Shown: positions 44,409 through 56,529, numbered from the stretch's first letter. The stretch: 64,000 nt of DNA from Nageia nagi (GCA_050084985.1 JBITNC010000001.1:158968001-159032000); one strand, 5' to 3'. The notes: generated by a model not told the origin, from the letters alone. Made by a program: numbers and translations.

Positions 44409-44906
44409 TGTTAGAATTTGTAATGTAATATTGTGTAATATTTCTCTTTAATGTAAATTCACTTAATACTTAAAGTATCTTTAGATACCTTAAAGCATTA
44501 AGGGAATAAAAATAGAAAATGATTAAAAATAAGTAAGAGATTAAATATAGAAAAGAGGATTAAATATAGAAATATATTTAACCTTACCCTTAGGTTAAAT
44601 GGAGGTTAAAGAGTGGTTTTCTTCTTATAAATAGAAAGGGATCCCCCCTTTTAGATTGTACAATTATTATGAATGCTTTACTATAGGTTTAGAGTTTAGA
44701 GAGAGAAGAGAGATTATGTAAGAGAGGTACTTGAGAATAAAAAGATCTTAGTTAGTGGATGTACTCCCAAGGAGGGAGTAACCACTTAATATCTTGTGTT
44801 ATTTGTGAGATTGGCTTGAGTTATTGTGCTATTGTGTTGATGTTGTAAGTGCCTTCTTGAGATCTTGGTAGAATAGGAATTAATTCAAAAAGGGTTAATT
44901 TCATCA
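44409..44906 (+). repeat. 3' LTR (498 bp)
   Basis: Same length and ends as the 5' LTR. Followed by TAATG. Confidence 0.92.
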
Positions 44907-44911
44907 TAATG
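44907..44911 (+). repeat. Target-site duplication, right (TAATG)
   Basis: Identical to 37919-37923. Confidence 0.88.
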
Positions 44912-45360
44912 CCTATGTAACCAATTGGTATTAAGTAGGCACTATAAAGAGCTTGAACAAACTTCTAAACTTGCAGGTCATTATTACCTTATTTAGTGAA
45001 ATCCTTAGTAATGCAAGTTTAGGAAGATAAAATTTTATCTAGTTTTTTACTCTATTATAAATGAGTGTGTTATAGTCAAGTACTTTTCCCCTTGTTTCAT
45101 ACTTTGTATTATTTTTATAAATATTCAGGTAGAGGAAGGTATGCACTGGGAGGATCCCCTCTTTCTAGCTCTTTTATGGGGATGGGTACTTTAGAATCTT
45201 GATTAAAACCTTATTTTTTCTAGGAATGTTCCTGGTAGATGCCTCCTATGAGAGGTATATTCCTTGAAGACTCATCTTCATAAGTGACACCCCTATTTGA
45301 ATATTTTAAGCTCTATCTCCAAATATGGGATGACTTTGCCAAGATTTTTATGTCTGAACT
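44912..45360 (+). repeat. Repeat X, copy 2, part 3
   Basis: It continues the homology to copy 1 (about 28330-28780): CTATAAAGAGCTTGAA.AAAC, GAAATCCTTAGTA, GAGGAAGG.ATG and ATTCC.T.AAGA.TCAT in the same order. Confidence 0.72.
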
Positions 45361-45929
45361 TTGGGTATTATTGGAAATCATTAGAGTTGATTGTATATGG
45401 TTTCATGGGTTCCTCTCTAAAACTAGTGGGGCTTTCACATAAATTATAAAAGGTTTATGGGTTCCTTTCAAAACCCACTTTTATAATTATTCATTCCAAG
45501 TTTGAGAATCAATTATATGATCAAGTATGTCTATTCATTTCTCTTTCTTTATCTTCTCTAGGTAGCAATTACCTTTGCCTCTGATGATTTTGCTAACCTA
45601 CCATTACACTTAATTAAAGATGCAAAATTAACACATAAATTATTACTAGTACTTATTCATTCATGTATATATTTCATTCACTTATTAACCCAATGAAAGT
45701 GATTATTTACCTAGACTAACTTCATGCTATATGGATGGTTGATGTGGTGGATTCTTATCATAATCATTTGTGAAACCTTCACCCACATTACGATCATCAT
45801 CCAAATCCTCCTCCTCTATTGACTCAGATTGATCGAATTCCTCCTCCTCCTTATTAGATTCATCATGGAGGGTGTGTGGGGTAAGTTGGACATAATTTGT
45901 GGGTGCTACCAAGATAATTCTTGCTCTTT
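45361..45929. other. Unassigned sequence
   Basis: No repeat match seen. A 61-residue Glu/Asp-rich frame on the minus strand (45912-45727) has no known motif and is probably chance. Confidence 0.4.
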
Positions 45930-46640
45930 AATTTCAAGTGCAAAGAATACATAGAAAAGGTCCTAAAACTAGGGCATGGTTCCTTGGTAGAAAAGGAATG
46001 GTACTAAAGTGGTGGCATAAGGGATTCAGGATAGAGATTAAAAATATTGATTTGATCCCAACTTGGATTAGCCTTCAAAACTTGCTAATATATTTTTGAA
46101 ATATAAGTATCATTACGAAAATCACAAATGGTATTGGCACATTGGTTTCAATAGAGAAGGTAATTAGAACTAAAAGTAGAATGATTGATACTCACTTTTG
46201 TACCAATATCAATATAACCAAAGACCTAAGGAATAAATTTTTCATCAATGAAGAGGATGTAGGGACTTGGGAGAAAGAAATTACATAGGAATACCTTCAT
46301 ATTCTTTGTAATATGTATGGACAATTTGACCATTTCGCTAGGGATTCCTAGAAAGGAAGAAAGAAATAAAAAAATGACAAGGTATGGAGGTCAACAAAAA
46401 GATAAAATAATAGGATACATGATCAGTATTAGGCACAAAAATTATCATAGTAACAAACATAAAATATAAAGGAAAAAAACTTCAAAAGTAAAAAGCCCTT
46501 TAATTCTCTAAATTTATTCAAAGGAAATAACACATGAGAAGCACAACTAGACAATAATGAGGGTGAAGTAGAAAAGGAACCAATAATAATGAACCAACAA
46601 AAATGGAAATGGATAAAAGTTTAAGAAAAATGATCCCCAA
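45930..46640 (+). pseudogene. L1-type LINE ORF1 remnant (DUF4283 and zinc knuckle)
   Basis: One frame with a few stops reads AWFLGRKGMVLKWWHKGF, then a PTWI.L.NL block (W-V-R-L-P-x-L-P in the family), ITNGIGT, a KSRM.DTHFC.NIN block and EYLHILCNMYGQFDHFARDS. This order is the DUF4283 domain followed by a CCHC knuckle of plant L1 ORF1. The second and last Cys of the knuckle are Tyr and Ser. A Lys/Asn-rich tail follows to about 46640. At least one stop probably replaces Trp. No endonuclease or RT follows on this strand. Confidence 0.78.
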
Positions 46641-48170
46641 AAGAAAGAGGTAAAGGAATGAAGTAGCTTAGGGAGAGGGAATGCTACAAGTTACACAACA
46701 AGATAAAGAATATATTCCATTGAGATAACTAGCCAATTTCAAAAAAAAACAAATGTAGGGAAGAATCATATTGGAAGACCATATTAGAAAGAGTTAAGAG
46801 ATAAGAGAATAATAAAATAAATTATGATGGGCTTTTAGTGTACTCTAGAACATGGTAACCTCCTAGGACCAGCAAAAGGTCCTTAAAGACCTTATAAAAA
46901 TGTAGTAGGCTATAATTGAGCTACGATGAAGCTACAACTAGAAAACTATATCTAGAAAATTATAGGTAGGTGTTTTAGTCTATATTTTGGCTAACATTAG
47001 GTTATGGCTAGGTAGTAACTGGTTAGTAATATAATATGGATTACTTTTGATCTAATGGATACACAAGAATAGAAATTTATAACAAGTTTTGGGATCCTAT
47101 AAAAACTATTTTTTTTTATAAATATTTATCTTTCTATCAAATACTATCAAATGATATCAAGTTTAGGTGTCTACAAAATAATTAATAGATTAATCCATGC
47201 ATACACATATATGACCAATAATAATAATTATTATTATTTTCATAATTTTAATGAATACTAATAGGTTAGTAAACACATGACTCATAAACATAATTCAAGA
47301 TTATTATATAATAAAAAGAGCCTCTCTAATGATATAATTGATAATATTTTTTTACATCTAATTATAATAATATATGCATTCCTTTATTTGGGCCCATCTG
47401 CTTGTGTCTACTAAGTCATTTATGGTACATTAGATATTGCATTGGATCCTTTTAACATGCCTCCATAGCCAAATTTATAATACATTAATGTAAGATAATT
47501 TCCAACCCATGCCATAAATAAAGTGATGAAAATATAAGTATATGTTAGTAACCACATGCTAATAGGATCTTAGTGACCAAATGAGTGAAATGCTTAGGTG
47601 ATAATTCCCAAATTAAGGCCCAAATCTCAATGACACCCAACAATGATAATATTGGAATAAGTTTAAAACAAAATATCATGTGATGATAATGGTAAACTAA
47701 AATAAGTAGATAGCAATGACAAATGTTATATCAAATTGATAATAATAACAAAGTAAAATCAATTAACAATAATGGTAAATGTTATATCAAATCAATGATA
47801 ATAATGTCAAGAGATGATAATAGCATAATATTGTAATAGCAAAAATGTTAAGGGTGTGAAACATGGGTACAATACCTAATGATAAAAAAAGAGTAGTATC
47901 CATATATATCTCAACTCATGTTATTTTATATATTATATCAAATACTTTTGGTTGACTGAAAGATAATATCTTCCTTTATTAAGGAGAATGCTATGAATAA
48001 TGGCCATTAAACCTAATTTTACAAAGGGTATACTAGGATGTCCTTCCACCTAAGGATTTGGATGCTCCTCTTCTTACACATCTAGTCACCTATCCCTTTG
48101 AATTTATTTCTCAAAACCTTCATTATCATCAAGATTTAACAATCTAACATGTTTACTCTTGAAAAGAAAG
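46641..48170. other. AT-rich sequence, nothing firm
   Basis: Low-complexity TAA/GATAAT text. A ~60-bp motif with AAATGTTATATCAAAT occurs twice near 47720-47800. No gene or element boundary supported. Confidence 0.4.
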
Positions 48171-48173
48171 TTA
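48171..48173 (+). repeat. CACTA target-site duplication, left (TTA)
   Basis: TTA before CACTAC, matched by TTA at 49165-49167. Confidence 0.8.
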
Positions 48174-48198
48174 CACTACTACATTTTATGGATTTTGG
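48174..48198 (+). repeat. Terminal inverted repeat, left
   Basis: CACTACTACATTTTATGGAT and a few bases more. The first 15 bases are matched exactly by the complement of the right end. Confidence 0.88.
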
Positions 48199-49139
48199 GT
48201 CATACAATGAGTCAATCCATAGTCTTATTTTTTTAAAAATAATTACAGAAATCTTGACACATCAATTGACACTAAGGGTACTATCAAACAAAGCATCATT
48301 TATTACATTAAGTAATGCATCATTCAATGCATCATATATAGAGTTGTGAGTGTCAAATAGTTGACACTATACATGATGCTTTATATGTCATGTATGCATC
48401 AAATAATGCATAAACATGATAGGGATGAGGGTTTGATGAGGATTTGCATCTTGTCAAACAATTCATTTGTCTTTTCTACGCTTCCATATTTTGCATATAC
48501 ATATAACAAGGTACTCACAACCATAACATTTGATAAAAAATTTATTTTAAAGAGTCTTTGATGTATGTATAAACCCTTTTATAAATTTCTCAATTTGGTG
48601 CATGCTTTAAGGATGCTGGGAAAGGTGAATTCATTTGGTTGGAATACTGCTGGTGTTTATTACATTCAATGAAATAGTTTCAATGTTTGTTGAGAAAAGC
48701 TCTATCTTTAGTAAACTGAAATTATCATATTCCATGAACATAGAGTCAAAAACTTCATGGGTATCCACCAAAATTTGAGGGCCTCCTCTACGAAAATTTG
48801 TGGGTGGTTGAAGCTGTAATGCATATTTTTCTTATCATAAAATGTATATACACACTACTATATGCATTCTCCAACTTGTATTCAACTCTTGGAAACCTAT
48901 ATAACTAAAAATACAACCTTTTATCCCTAAAAATGCCCTTATAAAGGGAAAGCTCCCTTATTTACTCATCAATGGCATCATACCTACCATTAAAACTCAT
49001 CGTTGATCAAGATAATGCATCAATGATTGATAGCGGATCATGCCATGCTCCGTGTGCATGATACCTTTTTTTTGTTCTATGTATCACTTGATGCATTTCT
49101 TGACACACTAAAATGCAATTTTATGATGCATCATATGAT

Positions 49140-49164
49140 GCAAAATCACTAAAATGTAGTAGTG
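49140..49164 (-). repeat. Terminal inverted repeat, right
   Basis: Read on the minus strand it begins CACTACTACATTTTAGTGAT. Confidence 0.88.
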
Positions 49165-49167
49165 TTA
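49165..49167 (+). repeat. CACTA target-site duplication, right (TTA)
   Basis: Matches 48171-48173. Confidence 0.8.
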
Positions 49168-49746
49168 GTAATCTAATAAACATCAATAATGGTAATAATC
49201 ATATCCCTTATTGGTAAGAGAAATGATCAAGTACCTAAATGCCATCACTTTGACAACTATAAAAGGATTCAAATATACATGAGGTATCTAAAACAAATGA
49301 ATATCCTTCATATAAATATATGAATTAAAGAAAATTTAACATAATATAAAAATAATGATCAAGTATTACTATAACAATTCAAAAAATTATAAGGTACCAA
49401 TAACTCGAGTTCTAAAATAACCACATAAGTAAAAAGTGAAATATGGTAAGAATTTTGCCACACTACAACATATTTTAAAAATAAAGAAATAAAAGCAAAT
49501 GTGAATACTTACCTTCACTTGGTTGACTCTCAAGTGACTATAATGACCATATCATAAATAGGTTCTCTATGTTTTTCTTTAAATTTTAATATTATTTTAT
49601 GAAAAATTAATAATTTTATATATTTATATAAATATTCAAAACTTTAATGATTTATTAACAAAATTTATGTAAATTTATCATTTATACTAAAATTTTAATC
49701 TAATTTCAATTTTCAAAGTTAAAATTTCTTTTTTTAAGTATTTGAA
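49168..49746. other. AT-rich sequence, nothing recognised
   Basis: It lies between the CACTA element and the poly-A end of the LINE. No motif seen. Confidence 0.4.
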
Positions 49747-49830
49747 CTTTTTTTTGAATGAAAAAGCCTTTCTATTATATTAAGAAACGTTATTCATACA
49801 AAAAGGGTAGGTGGGATTTGCACAACCCAT
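49747..49830 (-). other. LINE 3' end and poly-A tail
   Basis: The minus strand reads GGGTTGTGCAAATCCCACC (about 49826-49808), an AATATAATAGAAAGGC block and TTTTTCATTC, then A8. Plant L1 elements often end in CTTTT.CATTC plus poly-A. No TSD could be matched. Confidence 0.6.
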
Positions 49831-50419
49831 ATAACATACCACCAACTATACAAAATAATCATCATTACAAAAAAATTAATGAATAAAAAAAAAGCATAGC
49901 TGCCAAGAGAAAGTGTTACCACCAACACACATCTCAAGTCCAACCAACCAGCCACTAAGCATTTAATAGTATTCAGACATCAAAGTGGGGGGGAGTTATC
50001 AAGTTCATATGCTCCCACCCCCCATTATAATTATATGTGACATTCCATCCATCATTATTGATGGCTTAATCATTGGCTTCATCTCCTTCAATGAGGGCAC
50101 ACTTCTTATTCCCTTAAAGAGTGTTTCTCATTCCCTTGAAGCTCATGAGGGCCAAACATCCTATCTAATGTTTATACAAAGGTTGGACATCATGTAAATC
50201 AAAATTGATTCTTACATATGATGAGGATTCTACTAGGGGTTGAGATCAATCATGCTGCAATGAAGGAGCCAAGCTATGTGCATTATATGGGTGATGACTA
50301 GGATTGCGGCTATAGGAGCAATGACAACCATGACCTCCTCAACTATGATATCACTCTGAAGGTGGAGGAGAAACCTTTGATGGAACATGATTGAGAGTAC
50401 AAGGAGCATTTCCCTAGTG

Positions 50420-50960
50420 TTTAAGAAAATTTTGTAAATGTTACTTTTTCATATTCACTTCTCCAACTTAAACCATAATTTGTAACCAAGATAAAAAATA
50501 TAGATTACTTATCAGCAAGAGAGAAAGAGGTTAAAGCCTTTTATCTCCCAAAGATAATATTGTTTATGATTTTTCATATATGATAGATAATACTAATCCA
50601 AAAAATATGTCAAACTTCATCAAGAGGTTCTGAAAATACAATAGGATCTCCTAGGATAGCATGAACCCAAATAATAGGAGAAGTAAGGAAAGGATTGAAA
50701 AAAGAGAGAACCCAATCCTAGGCTTCATGAGCTTTAAGATAAGATAAAAAAAACATGAAAAAAATATTCTAGTTAAAAAAAAAAGCACAATTCAGGTTAA
50801 CCATGCCCAAATACACTCAATAGTGGCCAACAGGAAGTCCTCGATGAAGCAGAATCTAGGCAAAAAAACTCTTCTTAGGTTCTAAATACTTAGCCCAAAC
50901 TACATTGAACCTAAGAGACTACTACAACTGAGAAGACACCAAATCCCATCATAAGTTTAA
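50420..50960 (-). pseudogene. LINE ORF2 C-terminus (zf-RVT-like)
   Basis: One minus-strand frame reads KKSFFA-stop-ILLHRGLPVGHY. Plant L1 ORF2 zf-RVT domains have a FAW.LLH..LP block here, and the stop stands for Trp (TGG to TAG). Further on, DPIVFSEPLDEV and an IYHI*KIINNIIFG piece resemble the IW..RN..IF end of ORF2. The Cys residues expected of the knuckle are not visible. Confidence 0.6.
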
Positions 50961-52857
50961 TGTACCAACCATGGGAAATATCAAACATATTTTTTCATTT
51001 TAATATAATTTATCATTTATAAATTTTTAAAAATAAATAGGCCATTTCACCTTATCTACTACATACATGTTATCAATATAAATAACATAATTTTTTTAGA
51101 TGATTAAGTGAATATCAAACAAAGGGATTTAAAAAATGCAAATAAATAAAAGCATTTAACAAGGCATATTATTTTTCAAGTGTTTTCATGATGTTACTTT
51201 ACGTAATAATATGAAACTACCATGTTGTAATAGGTTACTTAAGATAGTATGCTGATTTTTTAATACTAATGATATATTTTACAAATTATCTTCCATATAA
51301 CATAATATAATTTCTCATAGTATGCTTATCACCATGCTTCATATGGAAGCATGATCATTTTATCATAATCTTAATATGACTCATCATTCTCCTCTTACAC
51401 CATGCTTCACATATGTGCATGATCATAAATTATATACTAGTATTTTATTATTTAAATTTTATAGTTATTATCTCATGGCTTACAATTTTCTAATAGAATT
51501 TGAATAAGGATACACATGGCTACCAATGTCTTCTTTTTAGTATTTTCTATAAATATTCAAGTTTAACATTATTTAGTATAATGGAATAATAGGATGTGTC
51601 CAATGGATTACACATTTTACATGTACCTTATTATATTACATCAATTATTAAGAAAATATTCTTTAGTTTGGAAATGTTAATTTATCATTATCATTTTAGT
51701 TTTTTTATTGGAAATAATAAGGTTTGATACACACATCAAGATCTAACCCTTTGTATTCAGTAGTAGCTACATGCAAATTTTTATAAATCTCCATAAACCC
51801 CTAAGTAATTTGTATGTTGTACATCTTGTGCCTCTTAGGAAAAGTGCTAAGTTAAAACCTAAAATTGATTTTCTTAATGAACATAAATTAAACCATAATG
51901 AAGACAAATATGAAAATCCTAGGATCAAAATCAATGAGGAAGATAATAATAAGAAAGATAACTTCCTTCTTAATAAAAATTAAGGAATCAATCCACAACC
52001 CATCATTTAAGTTGTTTATAAATGTAATCCCCATGAAAATATTAAAAATCACCTCTTGTAATTTTATGGATTTTTCAAAGACTTATTGTTGATTACTATG
52101 GATGCATCACTTCATTTACTATAATGTAATAAGATCATACTTAAAGATTCCCCTTCATCCTCTTAACCACTCTTACTTATTCCTTACACTTCAACCACTA
52201 ATATACCAATTATATTGATTCTAATAATCAATTGTACTCCATCTAACCCTATATCCCATTCATCCTCTAGAAAAATATTTTTTAGGTCTAATATATTATA
52301 GTTTAAAAAATCACTTCCCTTCAATATGTCACATTAAGATATCTAATAACTTTCACTTTTTATCTAATCTAAAAATTATTGTAGTATTTTGAAAAACTAC
52401 TGTCATGATTTTTCCAATATTCATTATTCAACCTTTGTTATCTTCATCCATATGTAGATTTATTCCATAATACATTTCACAATGTCTCATATTATTTCTT
52501 AACCTTTCACCAATATTATTCTACTTAAAACTCCTAGCCTTCCTAGACCATAAAATCCAAACTCTTTGAGATAACAACCTTGCTTAAACAAATATGAATC
52601 TAATATAAATAAGAGATGGATCACCTCAAATAGTAACTTAAATATATTTAAAAAATAAATATAAACACTCATTCATATTCTTCCCTCATGAATTCTCTCT
52701 TAAGTAATATCATCCTTAATCATCTTATATCTTTTAACCTTGAAGTACCAAAAGTTTGAACTTTCATAGGTAAGAATGTCACAATAAATTAAAAGAGGTT
52801 TTTTTATACAAGAACCCAAAACCTATATTTATAGAGAGATATTTGCGAAGTTGTCAT

Positions 52858-52862
52858 AGTTG
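52858..52862 (+). repeat. Solo LTR target-site duplication, left (AGTTG)
   Basis: AGTTG directly before TGAAGG; identical to 53363-53367. Confidence 0.8.
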
Positions 52863-53362
52863 TGAAGGATTTACACTATAACTAATACAATCCTAAACAA
52901 CCAAGATCTCTTGAAAGCTCACAGTACACATCTAACAAACTCACAAAGCAATCTCACAAAGATAATACAAGATGCAAGTGGGTCCTCCAACTAGTACATC
53001 CACTAACTAGATCTCACTTCATTCACAAACATGAATCTCTTACAATTCTCCTCACTCATCTCCTAAACACTATCCTATAGCATAGCTTTACTCCACAAAT
53101 TGGTGTGTAATCACAAACAGGGAGCCTTCTATTTATAGGCTAAAATCCCTCTTTGGATCATCCTTTTATCCAATGTACAAAAGCATGACATGCACATCCT
53201 TTTACCCAAGGGGCATGCTCATGACATGGAGTGTAGGACAAGTTACATTATCATATTCACTTAAATACTTAAGGTATCAAATGATACCCTTAAGTATTAG
53301 TGAACTTACATAGAAGATTATTATTATAAAACCTTTACAAGAATGCATTATACATTCCAACA
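52863..53362 (-). mobile_element. Solo LTR, minus strand, 500 bp
   Basis: The minus strand runs from TGTTGGAATGTATAATG (53362) to AAATCCTTCA (52863), with TG...CA ends, a TATA box (TATAAATAG, complement of about 53130-53138) and a perfect 5-bp TSD. There is no internal region, so it is the product of LTR-LTR recombination. A GTTAGTGGATGTACT block and a TTTGTGAGATTG block are shared with family C LTRs, so it belongs to a related lineage. Confidence 0.85.
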
Positions 53363-53367
53363 AGTTG
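53363..53367 (+). repeat. Solo LTR target-site duplication, right (AGTTG)
   Basis: Identical to 52858-52862. Confidence 0.8.
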
Positions 53368-53589
53368 TACTATGGTTACAATTATAACTTAAATAAAGCA
53401 CTCATCTTATGATAAAAAAACTAAGAAGTTTTTCATAGATGCATGTGCTAATTAAAGCTTCAATATTTGTTTGGAATTATCATGTACAATGTCCAATGAA
53501 TATGTTGGGTTGGCAGTCATTTGTTCATATCATACTTTGTTCTTGTGGCCAATCGTATTTTTCTCACCTTTAGGAGATTTTATGATGTT

Positions 53590-53724
53590 TTATGAATTTT
53601 CTACCTTGACTTTTATTTTTTGCAGCAATGGAACAACATGCTTCAAATTACTACAATCATATCTTAGCATCCTATGTGTTGGAGAATAATTCAACCCCTT
53701 GATATTCCATGAGACTAACTTCAT
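53590..53724 (-). pseudogene. LINE ORF2 start, endonuclease motif
   Basis: From ATG 53724 the minus strand reads MKLVSWNIKGLN, then a HRMLRYD..NLK block and a damaged LQ.IK motif. This is the start of the APE-type endonuclease of plant L1 ORF2 (WN.RGLN, F/LQETK). It is open for about 44 residues, then lost. Confidence 0.8.
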
Positions 53725-53729
53725 CTTCC

Positions 53730-54150
53730 GCTTCCTTAGAGAGTTCTCCTCTCCCAAATCTATCCAAAGTTGATTCTTTTCCATTTGCAATTGTCCTAAC
53801 TATTTTTTTTTCAAATATTTCTTTTACTTGGTCTTCCAAATTTGTTTTGTCCAACATCTACTTTCTTGGTTGCACTCCTATTCATCTTCCTACATTGTAG
53901 GTCCTTTTAAATTTCTTCTACAATGATTTCATCATTACATTTAAATTGATTATCACTTTCAATATTTCCATTGGATTCTTATCCAAAAGTGGGCATTGCA
54001 ATTTATTTATCCTTATTCAATGTTGTTCTCTTGGTTTTCACCTACTACCATTCCTTATTATTTGAGGAGCTCAAAGGATTCTCTTGAATTTATATATCAA
54101 TTGTAGTGGTAGCTTCCTCAGGGATCCTCTCATTATGTAGAGTTACCTAT
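53730..54150 (-). pseudogene. LINE ORF1 C-terminal remnant
   Basis: Upstream of the ORF2 start on the same strand, short frames carry GVQPRK-type basic and Asn/Glu-rich pieces like the tail of L1 ORF1. There are many stops and frame changes and no knuckle. The call rests mainly on position. Confidence 0.4.
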
Positions 54151-56520
54151 TCAAAAATATTTTCAACATGTTATACATGTTCATTATTTTATTTATTCTT
54201 AACTTTCCTCCAAATTATGTTTTGGTGGTATGTAGCCTTCCTTGAGTTCTAACTAAATCTTTTGGATGTCAATGGCATCTTGAACAACTTATTATTATGT
54301 TGGGTACCACTTTCGATCTAGATTAAATATGATATGATAAGTCTTTTACCATCCTTTTAAACCTTAAGGTTTGTAAGACCTATAAAAATTATCCAAACAA
54401 GAAAATAAAATATAGCAATTACGTATTTGAATAATTATTTCTTAAATTAAATCATATAATAAAATCAACAAGCTTATTTTGATTTTCTTGATTTGAGAAT
54501 TCATGGATCAAGTTGTAGTCACAAATACCTTTGTTGGTTTCTCTTATATCTAAGTTGGGCAAGATTGCACATTATTCCTAACTTGGGAGCATGTAGGAAA
54601 AATGCATTTATTACTTTCATATAAAATCTCCTAAATCCATTTGCTTAATTCAAATTAGAATATGATTGTTTTAGAAATATTGACCCCGAACTCCACCATG
54701 ACATAGAATCCTTCTGGCATGAGTATGGTTTGAGCCTTAGTTGCCTAATTAACCATAATTAATTATTCAAATGATCTTGTAATTCCTTATAATACATTAT
54801 GATGCCCAAATTTGAAAACCAAATACAACAAGTGATCCAAATTGATGTCATCAAAATTTGTGCTTTGAAAGGATTAAATTTTGGCTTCTATTTCTCAAGG
54901 AATAAGCCCCTTTTTTTTGAAAAACCACTAACCAAATCTTAGAACAAAGTTTGTTAATCTACACAACTAAAAGAGAAAACCACCTAATTGTCTGACACAA
55001 CAATAACATCAAGGTGACCCTTGATGGTCCACTTTATCCTTGACCATTTTTGGACAAGATTTATGTTTGGTCAAGCTCATAGAAGTATTCTTACAAGATT
55101 GAATTGCCCACTCTGTTGATTGGTCAATAATGAATCATGATACTTTAGAACAAAATTTTGTTAATCTTTTCCACTTTGGCATGGTTCAAAATCTACTACA
55201 ACCTCTTGAGTAAAGAGGCTACACCAAGACCAAGGTTTCCCATCAATTACTAGCTCAACATAGTTGTAGATACCTAAAAATGAATTCTTATTTATTACAT
55301 AATTCATTTTTATATTATCAATGGATATTATTGTAAAAAGAGGTTAAAATACATCCAATGCAATGTAATTAATGTAAAAGGACCACTAAACAATGTAAGT
55401 TGTATAAAATATCAAGAAATGTAACCAAGTCTCTTCCAAGAAACCATAAAGAAATCATTTTATCAATGTAGATCATTCTAAGGAAGATGAAAGCTCCACA
55501 AATAAAGAACTCAAACCAATCACCAATAAATCTTTTTCTAATGAAGAGAAACAAGGTGTGAAGAATAAATTCTCCATCATGAATACAAGAGTGATGTCCA
55601 TAAAGAAACACATGCTAAGTCTCTCACACATAGCATGCTCACATAAGATGTCTCATACACTTGCTTCAAAGCTCATCAAATATGTCAAATGAAAGGAGAC
55701 ATGAAGAAAATTTACCTCAACAACCAATTTATCTACACATACAATGTAGAAATCAAGAATAAAGATGCTAAGTAATTAAAGTTTCTTCATCCAAAAACTA
55801 GCTCCAAAAAATCTCAATCATCTTGGCATCATCAAAGAAAACCCCCTCAACATGTGCTACACTTCCATGATGCAAGGTTGACATTGCTATTCAACAAACA
55901 AAGACATTAGGGTTAAGATGGCATTGTTATCATGATATAACCAATCAAAAAGGTCCAATCTATCTTCACCTTTTAATCACAAGGCAAGCACAAAAGAAAC
56001 TAATAGAAAATATGAAGTAAGAGTAACATAACCATCTTCAAAAATGGCTACAATGTGATATTAAGTCTTCAAAATTCTTTAAAATGTATGTAGCAATACC
56101 TTCAAGAAACAATGGAGGACACCATCTTCATTTTCAAGGGTGCTTATCACAAAAATGTCATTTCCATAATCTTTATAACAATATAAAGAACATCTCCAAC
56201 AAAGCACCACTCAACTCAACCAAATTAACACAATAAATATATGGTTTCATCTTCAAAATCGAAGAAACCATAACATGTTTTCAACATCAAAATCCTCTAA
56301 CAAAATTACCTTTAATGAAAATATAAAATTTCTAAAAACATTGGAAATCATATAAGGTAATATAGTATCCTCCATAATAAATGATCTCAATAATATTCCT
56401 CTTAAATGAGAAAATACCCAAAAAATAAAAATCTTAAAATTCTAAATCTTATGCAAAATATTTCAACAAAATCCAATAAATATTTATGAAGATATTACAA
56501 AAATAATCTTCATAATTTTA
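54151..56520. other. Unassigned sequence
   Basis: AT-rich, with small frames on both strands and no motif I recognise. No matching direct or inverted ends seen. Confidence 0.4.
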
Positions 56521-56529
56521 AAATATTCA

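Larger units (their letters stand above)
37924..44906 (+). mobile_element. Copia element (family C), plus strand, gag-integrase deleted
   Basis: Two 498-bp LTRs with a perfect 5-bp TSD enclose a leader (38422 to about 40990, with a GC-rich insertion), a 46-bp minisatellite (41056-41640), the last part of RT and RNase H (41988-43386), and ~1 kb of 3' untranslated sequence. The gag, protease, integrase and early RT found in the minus-strand relative are missing between about 40990 and 41988. It splits repeat X copy 2, so it is younger than that repeat. Confidence 0.92.
48174..49164. mobile_element. Non-autonomous CACTA DNA transposon, 991 bp
   Basis: The left end is CACTACTACATTTTA (48174-48188); the right end is its complement, ending GTAGTAGTG at 49164. 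Inverted similarity extends to a GATTTTG block. A 3-bp TTA direct repeat flanks it. Subterminal sequence at both ends is packed with TGATGCA/TGCATCA motifs, the arrangement expected for transposase binding in CACTA (En/Spm) elements. There is no transposase frame; the longest frames (66 residues) are chance. It would need a transposase from elsewhere. Confidence 0.88.
49747..54150 (-). mobile_element. Decayed L1-type LINE, minus strand
   Basis: On the minus strand: an ORF1 C-terminal remnant (about 54150-53730), the ORF2 start with an endonuclease motif (53724), a long unreadable part interrupted by a solo LTR, a zf-RVT-like region (about 50900-50420), and a 3' end with TTTCATTC followed by an A8 tail at 49755-49747. 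Order and strand fit one L1 of about 3.9 kb without the LTR. I cannot see an RT motif in 50960-52860, so the middle is either very degraded or replaced. The 5' limit is approximate. Confidence 0.6.

Noticed and set aside
49462-49480. Second CACTA end (CACTACAACAT)
   Set aside because: No inverted partner or matching TSD found at a plausible distance.
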